Assembly (NCBI GenBank): GCA_002415085.1
Contig: DIBV01000004.1
Location: 205,586 to 269,585, forward strand
Length of the DNA stretch: 64,000 nucleotides
DNA from: Arsukibacterium sp. UBA5043
Lineage (GTDB): Bacteria > Pseudomonadota > Gammaproteobacteria > Enterobacterales > Alteromonadaceae
Direction of reading: 5' to 3'
In this document: positions 45,842 through 52,408 of the stretch, piece after piece
Layout of the letters: every line of letters starts with the position of its first letter
Numbering within the stretch: the first letter of the stretch is position 1
Made by a program: the position numbers and the translations under genes
Notes under the pieces: model-generated
What the model was told of the DNA's origin: nothing
What the model saw: the letters and a program-made list of their open reading frames with translations, nothing else
Database searches by the model: none

Positions 45842-46134
45842 TGCTGCAGCAATTTGGCGTTGCCAGTATCGATCAGCAGCTGGTGGTAGTGCTTACTAAC
45901 ACCCTGTTTCATGAAATTGATGCGTTGTTGGTAGCAGTAATTAAGCCGCAGAATACACAGGCTCTGCTGACCGCTTTTCATCTTCCGGTGCGGATTAACG
46001 AGCAAGCTTACTTTATTGATTTACTTGATATTGCAACGGTTTCCACGAAGCGCTTAAAAACTACTGATATAACTTTGCAGCAATATAGGCAACAGATTAA
46101 AGCTGGTCTGGATCTACTGATTGACGGTTTCTGA
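45841..46134 (+). CDS. ccdB: CcdB-type gyrase toxin
   Basis: 97 residues (F-plasmid CcdB has 101). It follows ccdA with a one-base overlap (TAGTG). The C-terminus (DIATVSTKRLKTTDITLQQYRQQIKAGLDLLIDGF) lines up with the CcdB end (MASVPVSVIG...IKNAINLMFWGI), which contacts GyrA, though the last residues differ (IDGF for FWGI). The middle LTAFHLPVRINEQAYFIDL matches the P.V.I....Y core strands. Family knowledge: CcdB poisons DNA gyrase. Whether this one is active is not clear because the terminal Trp-Gly-Ile is changed. Confidence 0.82.
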   Translation: MLQQFGVASIDQQLVVVLTNTLFHEIDALLVAVIKPQNTQALLTAFHLPVRINEQAYFIDLLDIATVSTKRLKTTDITLQQYRQQIKAGLDLLIDGF

Positions 46135-46193
46135 TACTTAACAGTTTTGCTGTGTAAGCGCAGTAAATCTGCTAATGGGCTAACAATCAGGAA

Positions 46194-46217
46194 ATTAGGG
46201 TCAGATAAAAATTAAAC
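46194..46217 (+). repeat. GGGTCAG dispersed repeat, copy 4
   Basis: ATTAGGGTCAGATAAAAATTAAAC, close to copy 1. It lies 30 bases upstream of the tai4 remnant. Confidence 0.7.
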
Positions 46218-46246
46218 TAAGCGATTATAGATAAGCATTACTTAAT

Positions 46247-46362
46247 ACCGAAGTTGACATTCATCGGCTGGCAATAAGCGCATTAAACGGCTTCGAGAGT
46301 TTGGCAATATGCCACTAGAAGCCTTTGACGAGCTGCTAGCGCTGATAATGCGGCGGTTTTAA
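46247..46362 (+). pseudogene. Fossil of tai4 (frameshifted fragment)
   Basis: Aligned with 41339-41450 in tai4, this stretch gives TEVDIHRLAISALNG, then after a one-base deletion EFGNMPLEAFDELLALI, against TEGDIHQQAVSALNGYREFGAMPLEAYQELAEPI in the intact protein. The signal peptide and the conserved C-terminal Cys region are missing and it ends at TAA 46360-46362. It is thus a decayed immunity gene, diverged enough to come from a related rather than identical copy. Confidence 0.8.
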
Positions 46363-46385
46363 TGCAACTTTCAAGGCCTGCTCCC
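46361..46385 (-). repeat. GGGGTCAGGCCTT repeat, right arm
   Basis: On the minus strand GGGAGCAGGCCTTGAAAGTT GCAT, matching the arm at 45473 with three mismatches. It begins at the stop codon of the tai4 remnant. Confidence 0.7.
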
Positions 46386-46534
46386 AAGCATTTTGACTCC
46401 AAGCATTTTAAAAGTAGATAATCACCTCGAACCTCTGAAAGTGTGTCTGTACTAAAATCTCGTTACATTTTCTGCAGTGTATTGCAGCCGCTGAGCTGCT
46501 AGGCTTTGTTCCTCAGCCCTTGTTGGAGATGGCG

Positions 46535-47044
46535 ATGCGCCAGTCTCGTATTTATCAGTACGTCCTTTTACTCTTTACCCTGGCTTTTATTGTGGCTCAG
46601 TTAAGCTGGCAGTGGTGGCATGGCGGCATTCAGGCGCATCATTTACTGGCAAACCCAGAGTTGCCTTCGGTTTCCAATGCCTGGGGCTTGTTGATTCTGC
46701 CGGCATTAGCCTGGCTGGCGGCAAAGCGATTAAGGCAAGTGGAAAAGCCAACAATAGTTTGGTATTCCTTGGTGTTGTCTTTTTGCTACGGTGCTCTGCT
46801 GGCTCTATTGTTCTTAAAGGGTGTGGAACAGCCGATCGCAGTTTTATTTTTTGGAACCTATTTGCTGGCGTTTTTTTTACCGCTGCACCGGGCGGAAGTT
46901 GTGTTGGGGTATGTCGCGGCGTTAAGTTTGGCTTTTGGTGCCGTTTTGCCACTGCTGATGTCGAGCCCGGCTATTCTGATTGCCTGGCTGGCAGCCAAGG
47001 CCCGTCAATGGTTCAGGCAGCGTAAGGCGCTCAATTTGACGTAG
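46535..47044 (+). CDS. Small polytopic membrane protein, unknown
   Basis: About 169 residues from the ATG at 46535, with GGAG six bases upstream (two earlier candidate codons overlap that site). Four to five hydrophobic helices are seen (YVLLLFTLAFIVAQLSW, AWGLLILPALAWLAA, IVWYSLVLSFCYGALLALLFL, AVLFFGTYLLAFFLPL, GYVAALSLAFGAVLPLLM), followed by a basic tail (RQWFRQRKALN), so the C-terminus is probably cytoplasmic. Resembles DUF2069-type small inner-membrane proteins in topology only; no firm family. Confidence 0.6.
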   Translation: MRQSRIYQYVLLLFTLAFIVAQLSWQWWHGGIQAHHLLANPELPSVSNAWGLLILPALAWLAAKRLRQVEKPTIVWYSLVLSFCYGALLALLFLKGVEQPIAVLFFGTYLLAFFLPLHRAEVVLGYVAALSLAFGAVLPLLMSSPAILIAWLAAKARQWFRQRKALNLT

Positions 47045-47197
47045 GCTTGGATTATCGCCTGAGTTTGTTGGTACTAAACTGCGGCAATAACCGGCATTTT
47101 TGTCGCTCGGGTGATTGTGCACAGTCTGTTCGAGCCAGTTCAATGCAGTGCTTTGGGGTATTGGTATAAACCATTACCTTATCGTGTAACCACTGGC

Positions 47198-47234
47198 GTA
47201 ACCTTAAGGGTCAGATCCAATTGTTAATGTCTGA
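47198..47234 (+). repeat. 37-bp direct repeat, left copy (GGGTCAG family)
   Basis: Begins GTAACCTTAAGGGTCAGATC and ends AATGTCTGA. It matches 49002-49038 except at two positions. The two copies bracket the second NERD gene and the 48.4 kb gene. Confidence 0.85.
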
Positions 47235-47301
47235 CAAAGACAACGGAAACTCGGGCTTAGGCGTTGCAAGTTGAACATTAGTAAACATCAGCATATGTTC
47301 C

Positions 47302-47330
47302 TTGCTGCTTATTCCTTACCTTGCTAGCAT
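47302..47330 (+). promoter_or_regulatory. Shared-type promoter of the second NERD gene
   Basis: -35 TTGCTG (47302-47307), 17-base spacer, extended -10 TGCTAGCAT (hexamer 47325-47330), 27 bases before the ATG, the same distance as in paralogue 1. Confidence 0.75.
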
Positions 47331-47357
47331 CACCATTCCATACCTCCGGAACGACCT

Positions 47358-48329
47358 ATGCGCTACTGGCGTTTTACCTTACTACTGTTATTGTTAATGT
47401 CACCGCTGGCTTATAGCCAGCAGCAATATTCTGAAGCTGCCTGTATTTTGCTGCAACAGCAAATAGATCGCTTCAGTAACCAGCAGCTAAGTGCTTATCA
47501 GGACAGCAAACGCCAGTTTGATAAGCATTGCCGGAACCCGATACCGGCAACGGATAAACCGTTGTCGCTTACCAATATTCCGGCTAAACCGGCAGCTAAT
47601 AACACCACGGTTTCGATGGCTGCACCTGCGTCTGATAACGGAGCTGCAGCTGAAAATTTTGATATCGGCGCGATGATGCTGAGCCTGTTTACGCCCTATA
47701 TTCCCTACATTGTTGGCGTGTTGTTGTTTTTAATCCTGCCCGGTTTGTTAATTGCACTGATATTTGGCAATAGATCGCGGTTTTTAGGGGCGAAGGCCGA
47801 GCGGCAACTGCACCGGCTGTTAGTGCGTGATTTACCCGCAGGCTATATACATTACCGCAATTTAATTTTGGAAACTGCGCAAGGTGATTTAACTGAAATT
47901 GACCATCTGGTGCTTAGCCCTGTTGGTATTTTTGTGATTGAAGTAAAAAACTATCAGGGCTGGATTTTTGGCTCTGAACATCAGCCGCAGTGGACAGTAC
48001 AGCACGTTAAGCGCAAACACAGTTTTCAAAATCCACTACAGCAAAACAATAAACACACCGCTGCGGTAAAATTTACCTTAGGGATCGGCATGCAAGACGG
48101 CAAGCTGGTGCACTCCATAGTCGCGTTTAGCGACCGCGCCGAGTTTAAAACGCCGCTACCCGCACAGGTGTGTTTTATCCAGCAGGTGGCCGCTTATCAT
48201 AAGCAATTTAGTCAGCCCTGCTTTAGCTATGAGCAACTGCGCCAGTTTGCAGCCCGGTTGAATATGGCGGCTGCAAAGCGAAGAACTTTGCGTAAACGGC
48301 ACTTACAACAAGTTAAGAGCAGGCAATGA
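47358..48329 (+). CDS. Membrane-anchored NERD-domain protein, paralogue 2
   Basis: 323 residues with the same plan as paralogue 1. A signal peptide (about 1-20), exported head YSEAACILLQQQIDRFS...KHCRNPIPA with the two conserved Cys, a shorter linker, a membrane helix (about 110-138, PYIVGVLLFLILPGLLIALIF) and a NERD domain (about 145-290). The catalytic set is intact: EIDHLVLSPVGIFVIEVKN with E195, then FQNPLQQNNKHTAAVKF. Sequence identity to paralogue 1 is high in both head and NERD parts, but the linker differs. GGAACGA precedes the ATG. It lies between two 37-base direct repeats, with the 48.4 kb gene. Confidence 0.82.
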   Translation: MRYWRFTLLLLLLMSPLAYSQQQYSEAACILLQQQIDRFSNQQLSAYQDSKRQFDKHCRNPIPATDKPLSLTNIPAKPAANNTTVSMAAPASDNGAAAENFDIGAMMLSLFTPYIPYIVGVLLFLILPGLLIALIFGNRSRFLGAKAERQLHRLLVRDLPAGYIHYRNLILETAQGDLTEIDHLVLSPVGIFVIEVKNYQGWIFGSEHQPQWTVQHVKRKHSFQNPLQQNNKHTAAVKFTLGIGMQDGKLVHSIVAFSDRAEFKTPLPAQVCFIQQVAAYHKQFSQPCFSYEQLRQFAARLNMAAAKRRTLRKRHLQQVKSRQ

Positions 48330-48409
48330 GATTTGCAAATTGCACATAGTATGCAACAGATTAAAGGAGGGTTGCTGCGACAGTGTGAGATTCTGCCAAA
48401 GGGAGCAAT

Positions 48410-48970
48410 ATGAAAATTTATTTCACTTTTATGAGAAAACAACGGTCTTCAGCGTTATTGCTTATTTTAAATGCTGGGGTGTTACTGCTTCTATACTTAG
48501 CTGCACACAAATATCTTCCTGATTTAACGAGCGATAAAAATGCGCTTGGACAACTTTTTAAAATCCTTGATATCGCCATTTGGATTGTTGAAGCTATTTT
48601 ACTTGGACTAGCACTGTGGTTCTGGCTGGAAAATAAGCAAGTTCGGGTTTGTGTTTCGTCAACTACGTTATCCTACTTTGACCCTACGTTTAACGATGTG
48701 AGCTGGCAGGTTAACATTCTCGACATTATTGAGTTAAAGCAAGTAAGTGATGTTAGACAAGATTTTTTATCAAATTTGATCGTGCTAAAAAACGGAGAGC
48801 ATAAGCAATTGATGTACGGAAATTATCGCGGGTTTGACCGACGGGCTTTTTTCGATGCGCTAGTATCAGCCAACCCGAACATCAGTGTTCCAAACAGTAT
48901 ATATAGCTACAAAAAACAAAGACCATTATGGGCTAAGCGTATTCGTAAGAAGTTAGGATTAGATGAGTAG
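48410..48970 (+). CDS. Two-helix membrane protein, possible PH-like domain
   Basis: 186 residues. Two membrane helices (about 16-36 and 52-76) are followed by a beta-rich soluble part (VRVCVSSTTLSYFDPTFNDVSWQVNILDIIELKQV...LIVLKNGEHKQLMYGNYRGFDRRAFFDALV), which resembles bacterial PH-type domains of small membrane proteins, and a basic end. AGGGAGC precedes the ATG. It has lower GC than its neighbours, in keeping with acquired DNA, and lies within the same repeat-bracketed segment as NERD paralogue 2. Confidence 0.55.
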   Translation: MKIYFTFMRKQRSSALLLILNAGVLLLLYLAAHKYLPDLTSDKNALGQLFKILDIAIWIVEAILLGLALWFWLENKQVRVCVSSTTLSYFDPTFNDVSWQVNILDIIELKQVSDVRQDFLSNLIVLKNGEHKQLMYGNYRGFDRRAFFDALVSANPNISVPNSIYSYKKQRPLWAKRIRKKLGLDE

Positions 48971-49001
48971 CCTTTGATAACAATCGAAATTATAACCTTA
49001 A

Positions 49002-49038
49002 GTAACCTTAAGGGTCAGATCCAAGTGTTAATGGCTGA
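49002..49038 (+). repeat. 37-bp direct repeat, right copy (GGGTCAG family)
   Basis: GTAACCTTAAGGGTCAGATC... with two differences from 47198-47234. It ends 21 bases before the stop of the convergent thioesterase gene. Confidence 0.85.
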
Positions 49039-49058
49039 ACTTGCTGGTGCAATCGCTG

Positions 49059-49853
49059 CTAAGCAAACACCGTGACCGTTTGGCGGCTAATCGCCGCCAG
49101 TTTGCCATCAGGCTGCCATAATTTGGCAGCGATATGATGATAACCATCGGCGCCATAGTCAATCTCAGCCAGATAGCGCCACCAGTCGGTGTTATTAAAC
49201 GGCAAATCATGAGCGATAAACTCAATAGTCCAGGTCAATGAACTGGCCGGCGCTGGCTGGTTCAGCAGGGTAAGGCTGACCGGTGGCCAGGCATCGACCA
49301 GCGCCAGTAGCTCTAATATACCCGCCTGGCGGCTTTCATTGCCGGTCATCCTGATATCGCCACCCAGTTCACGCAGCGGACTGGCGCTGAACGGCAGTTG
49401 GCCATGGGCAATGCGGTAGTCAAAGTGGGTGGTAAATTCCGGCACCGGGCCCTGTTTAGGCAAGGTATGGATAGTGCCGGTTTGCCACTCTGGTGCAGTG
49501 TCGGCAATAAGCTGATGGGCCGAAGGCCTTGCCGCGCCGAAACTGGCCAGCAGCACCAGTGCCACCTGGTCATTCTGAGTGATTTCGACCTGAGCCTGGA
49601 TAACCGACTTACCCTGGCGCAATATGCGCCGCTGCACGACAGCCGGCCCCGCATTTAGCGGTGCGACAAAAGAAACAGATACTGAGCGCAGCGCCATGGC
49701 AGCAGGAATAACCGGCAGTAAATGTGCCATTGCCAATGCTGCTGCCATACCGCCAAATACCGCCCGGCCCTGGCCCCATGCCTGCGGCACATTGATTACT
49801 ATGTTGTCTGGTTTATCTGCACCGAACTGCTGCATAACCTGGAAAAAATGCAT
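49059..49853 (-). CDS. Acyl-CoA thioesterase-like, double hot-dog
   Basis: 264 residues in two hot-dog halves. The first has FGGMAAALAMAHLLPVI and LRSVSVSFVAPLNAGPAVVQRRILRQGKS, the second LTWTIEFIAHDLP...YHHIAAKLWQPDGKLAAISRQTVTVF, as in TesB-like/PaaI-like two-domain thioesterases. It probably hydrolyses an acyl-CoA; the chain length is not predictable. The ATG lies just after the PepSY gene stop on the same strand, so the two are co-transcribed. Confidence 0.85.
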   Translation of the reverse strand: MHFFQVMQQFGADKPDNIVINVPQAWGQGRAVFGGMAAALAMAHLLPVIPAAMALRSVSVSFVAPLNAGPAVVQRRILRQGKSVIQAQVEITQNDQVALVLLASFGAARPSAHQLIADTAPEWQTGTIHTLPKQGPVPEFTTHFDYRIAHGQLPFSASPLRELGGDIRMTGNESRQAGILELLALVDAWPPVSLTLLNQPAPASSLTWTIEFIAHDLPFNNTDWWRYLAEIDYGADGYHHIAAKLWQPDGKLAAISRQTVTVFA

Positions 49854-49854
49854 A

Positions 49855-50583
49855 TTAATTACTCGATGTGGCTGGATTGGTGTGCCGTTTGCGCGGCCGG
49901 AAACGCTGCCAGAGTAACATGATGCCGCTTAAGGTAAATAGCAGGGCACTGGCTGAAAATGCAATAAGCAACGGGCTGTTAAAATTGCTGCGGTCCTGAT
50001 AATCCATAATATGCAGCATCCAGAAAAAATCGAACCAGCGCCAGTTGTTGGTGCGTATTCTAAGTACAGCACCGGTAGCCGGATCAAGATAAAAACGGCT
50101 ATTGTCGCTGTCGGCAAATTGCAGTTGCCACAGCGGTGCGCTAAGTTGCTGCACTTCCTGCGGCAACTGCTGCAGCAAGCGGGCGGTTTGTAGCTCACCA
50201 TTGCCCTGATACTGCGCCTGGGCCAGCTGGCGAATATCCTGTTCTGTCAGGGCGGTCAGGGCTTTGCCACTTGCCGCACTGTAGCGATAAAGATTGCCGC
50301 CATCATTAACCAGATAGACCGGCAGCGCACTAAGCTGATTATGCTGCCAGCTAAGACGCTGGCTCAGGCTAAGGCTGGCTTCTTTGCTATGGTGTTGCAA
50401 CACTTGTTGCGGGCTGACTGCAGCCTGCTGCCAGGGCGTGCTGACAACTCGGCGTAAATGTTCACCACGCACCTGTTCTATCGGTAGCACGGCCATAACC
50501 AGACCACTTAAAAACCACAGGGCAATCTGGGCTACCAGAATAAGGCCCAGCCAGTTGTGCAGGCTGCGGAATAATTTGATCAT
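49855..50583 (-). CDS. PepSY-domain membrane protein
   Basis: 242 residues. An N-terminal helix (about 10-32, LHNWLGLILVAQIALWFLSGLVMAV) with a conserved His, a periplasmic PepSY-like part (about 45-185, with ...RFYLDPATGAVLRIRTNNWRWFDFFWMLHIMDY) and a C-terminal helix (about 203-226). This is the PepSY-TM plan seen in proteins linked to iron-siderophore reduction or haem handling, where His residues in the helices may bind haem. No siderophore genes are nearby. Confidence 0.85.
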   Translation of the reverse strand: MIKLFRSLHNWLGLILVAQIALWFLSGLVMAVLPIEQVRGEHLRRVVSTPWQQAAVSPQQVLQHHSKEASLSLSQRLSWQHNQLSALPVYLVNDGGNLYRYSAASGKALTALTEQDIRQLAQAQYQGNGELQTARLLQQLPQEVQQLSAPLWQLQFADSDNSRFYLDPATGAVLRIRTNNWRWFDFFWMLHIMDYQDRSNFNSPLLIAFSASALLFTLSGIMLLWQRFRPRKRHTNPATSSN

Positions 50584-50678
50584 TGTTAATTGTTCTGAAT
50601 AAAGCCAGGAATTATCAAACCAGAAAACCCGCTGCTTTGTAAAGCAACAATTTGAAGCAGTCCGGTTCCGGATTTACA

Positions 50679-50707
50679 GTTGGAAATGCCGGAAACTTCG
50701 CTATACT
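50679..50707 (+). promoter_or_regulatory. Promoter of the YqaA-like gene
   Basis: TTGGAA (50679-50684), 17-base spacer, TATACT (50702-50707), 39 bases before the ATG. Confidence 0.7.
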
Positions 50708-50746
50708 TTGCCAAAATGTAAAATTTATGAAGAGTCGGAACACATT

Positions 50747-51334
50747 ATGCTGCATTCAAAAGCATTGTCAGCCGAGACCTGGCTGGACCGGCTGGACAGA
50801 TCGTCCTATGCCCTACCGCTCCTGTTTATGTTGTCGATGGCTGAAACTCTGATAATACCGATACCGATTGAAACTATTCTGATCCCGTGGATGCTAAGCC
50901 ATCCGGACCGGCGCTGGACTATTGCTACCGTGGCACTGGCCGGCAACCTTACCGCTGCCGCGGGCGGATACTGGTTGGGGGTACTGGCCATGGAGCAGTG
51001 GGGCGATACGCTGGTTGGGCTGTTTGGTGGTGCAGAGGCCTTTGACAGCTTCAGCAGCGAAATTGAAAACAACGGCTTCAGTGCCATTCTGGCCGTAGGG
51101 ATCAGCCCGACGCCGTTGCAAATAGCCATGTTAGCCGCCGGTGCAACCGGTTATTCGTTCCTGCTGTTTTTGCTGGCTGTCGGTATTTCGCGTTCAACCC
51201 GCTATTATGGCCTGGCATTGCTGGTACATTTTGCCGGCGACAAAGCGATGAAGTTGTGGCAGCGCTATTCGAAACAAATTGGCGCTATGTTGTTTGTGCT
51301 GGCAATTGGCTGGTTATGGTTTCAATTCAGATAA
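50747..51334 (+). CDS. YqaA/DedA-family inner-membrane protein
   Basis: About 195 residues from the ATG at 50747; the upstream TTG start at 50708 lies inside the promoter -10 region. The VTT/SNARE-assoc pattern is seen: LLFMLSMAETLIIPIPIETILIPW, then GNLTAAAGGYWLGVLAMEQWG, the reentrant-loop segment FSAILAVGISPTPLQIAMLAAGATGYSF and SRSTRYYGLALLV. DedA relatives move phospholipids or undecaprenyl phosphate across the membrane. This branch is short and the substrate is unknown. Confidence 0.85.
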   Translation: MLHSKALSAETWLDRLDRSSYALPLLFMLSMAETLIIPIPIETILIPWMLSHPDRRWTIATVALAGNLTAAAGGYWLGVLAMEQWGDTLVGLFGGAEAFDSFSSEIENNGFSAILAVGISPTPLQIAMLAAGATGYSFLLFLLAVGISRSTRYYGLALLVHFAGDKAMKLWQRYSKQIGAMLFVLAIGWLWFQFR

Positions 51335-51487
51335 TTAGTCATATTCGCCAGATAATAGTGTTTTTGCACAAACTTGAATTTTAACTTATTTTTAAGTTGT
51401 TGAATTTAAATTATTTTTAATGTGGGCATTTAACTTGCTACAGTCGTGCCGGCTATTCTAATTAATTACAAACAAAAAGGACGCAAT

Positions 51488-52240
51488 ATGAAAACCGGTA
51501 TGCTCAGTATTACAGCCCTCGTGCTGTTAAGTGGTTGTGTAGTCTATGTTGGCAATGGTCATGCAGGTGACAGGCTGCATGAAGAACGAACCCTTAGTCT
51601 CAGCGCTGATAATCTTAGCCGGCTGGTAGCAGATACCGGTGCCGGCAAGCTGGACATAATCGGCGAAGACGGCCGCGAGCTTATTGAGCTGCAGGCCAGT
51701 ATTTATTACTACGACAGTGAGGATATTCGCTTGTCGCTGATTCGCCGCGGCAATGATGCAGTGCTGGAAGCCGGTTTTGCCAGCAGTTCTTATAATGGTA
51801 ACAGCCCCTATATTGATGTGGTGGTAAAAGTTCCGGCCCGGCTGGCACTTACCCTGGATGATGGCTCGGGTGATACCGATATCCGTGGTTTGCAGGGCGA
51901 TTTGAATATTGAAGATGGCTCAGGTGCGCTGCGGATTAGTGGTGGTAATAATGCCAAAGTGGTTGATGGTTCCGGTGAGCTTTATATCAGCGAGTTACAG
52001 GGTAATTTAGTACTTGAAGACGGCTCGGGCGATGCCGATATCCGTCAGGTTAAAGGCAACGTCACGGTGGAAGATGGTTCGGGCGATCTGATGATCAGTG
52101 ACATTGGCGGCGTGGTGACGGTTGATGATGGCTCAGGTGATATCAATGTCAACGGTGCCGGTGGCCTGACTATACTGGACAGCGGCTCTGGCGGGTTAAA
52201 AATAAACGCTATAAATGGGCCGGTAAAAATTAACGACTAA
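51488..52240 (+). CDS. DUF4097-type beta-repeat lipoprotein
   Basis: 250 residues from the ATG at 51488. A lipobox LLSGC (C17) marks a lipoprotein. The C-terminal two thirds is a run of about eight short repeats built on (E/D)DGSGD..I......V (LDDGSGDTDIRGLQG, IEDGSGALRISG, LEDGSGDADIRQVKG, VEDGSGDLMISDIGG, VDDGSGDINVNGAGG), as in DUF4097/head GIN-type beta-solenoids. It may be an envelope structural or binding protein. The genome copy is full length. AGGACGCAAT precedes the ATG, and the region upstream is AT-rich (51360-51430). Confidence 0.82.
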   Translation: MKTGMLSITALVLLSGCVVYVGNGHAGDRLHEERTLSLSADNLSRLVADTGAGKLDIIGEDGRELIELQASIYYYDSEDIRLSLIRRGNDAVLEAGFASSSYNGNSPYIDVVVKVPARLALTLDDGSGDTDIRGLQGDLNIEDGSGALRISGGNNAKVVDGSGELYISELQGNLVLEDGSGDADIRQVKGNVTVEDGSGDLMISDIGGVVTVDDGSGDINVNGAGGLTILDSGSGGLKINAINGPVKIND

Positions 52241-52352
52241 GCCTAATCAGCCAGCGCTGGCACAAAGGGTTATTGTACTTAAAACCTGTGTGCCACTGCG
52301 CTGGCACTGCCTTTATACTCAACCCCCAAACTGCTCTTGTTAAAAACAGCTA

Positions 52353-52381
52353 TTGCTGCATTATCATTCCCTTGCTAGCAT
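52353..52381 (+). promoter_or_regulatory. Shared-type promoter of the third NERD gene
   Basis: -35 TTGCTG (52353-52358), 17-base spacer, extended -10 TGCTAGCAT (hexamer 52376-52381), 27 bases before the chosen ATG at 52409. The CCTTGCTAGCATCAGT block is shared with the other two NERD promoters. Confidence 0.75.
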
Positions 52382-52408
52382 CAGTTAACAATTATGACGA
52401 GACATGTT

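Larger units (their letters stand above)
46135..46534. other. 400-base gene-free stretch with repeats and a fossil gene
   Basis: It contains repeat copy 4, the tai4 remnant, the right inverted-repeat arm, and then about 150 bases with nothing recognisable before the membrane protein gene. Confidence 0.7.
47045..47357. other. 313-base gene-free stretch
   Basis: It holds the first 37-base direct repeat (47198-47234) and the promoter of the second NERD gene. I see no gene in it. Confidence 0.65.

Noticed and set aside
46587-47025. Overlapping frames of 121 and 137 residues around the small membrane protein gene
   Set aside because: Only the 46535 frame has a ribosome site and coherent membrane helices.
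44594-49038. CRISPR array
   Set aside because: The GGGTCAG repeats are irregularly spaced over kilobases, lie next to gene ends and have no constant spacer length; no cas genes.
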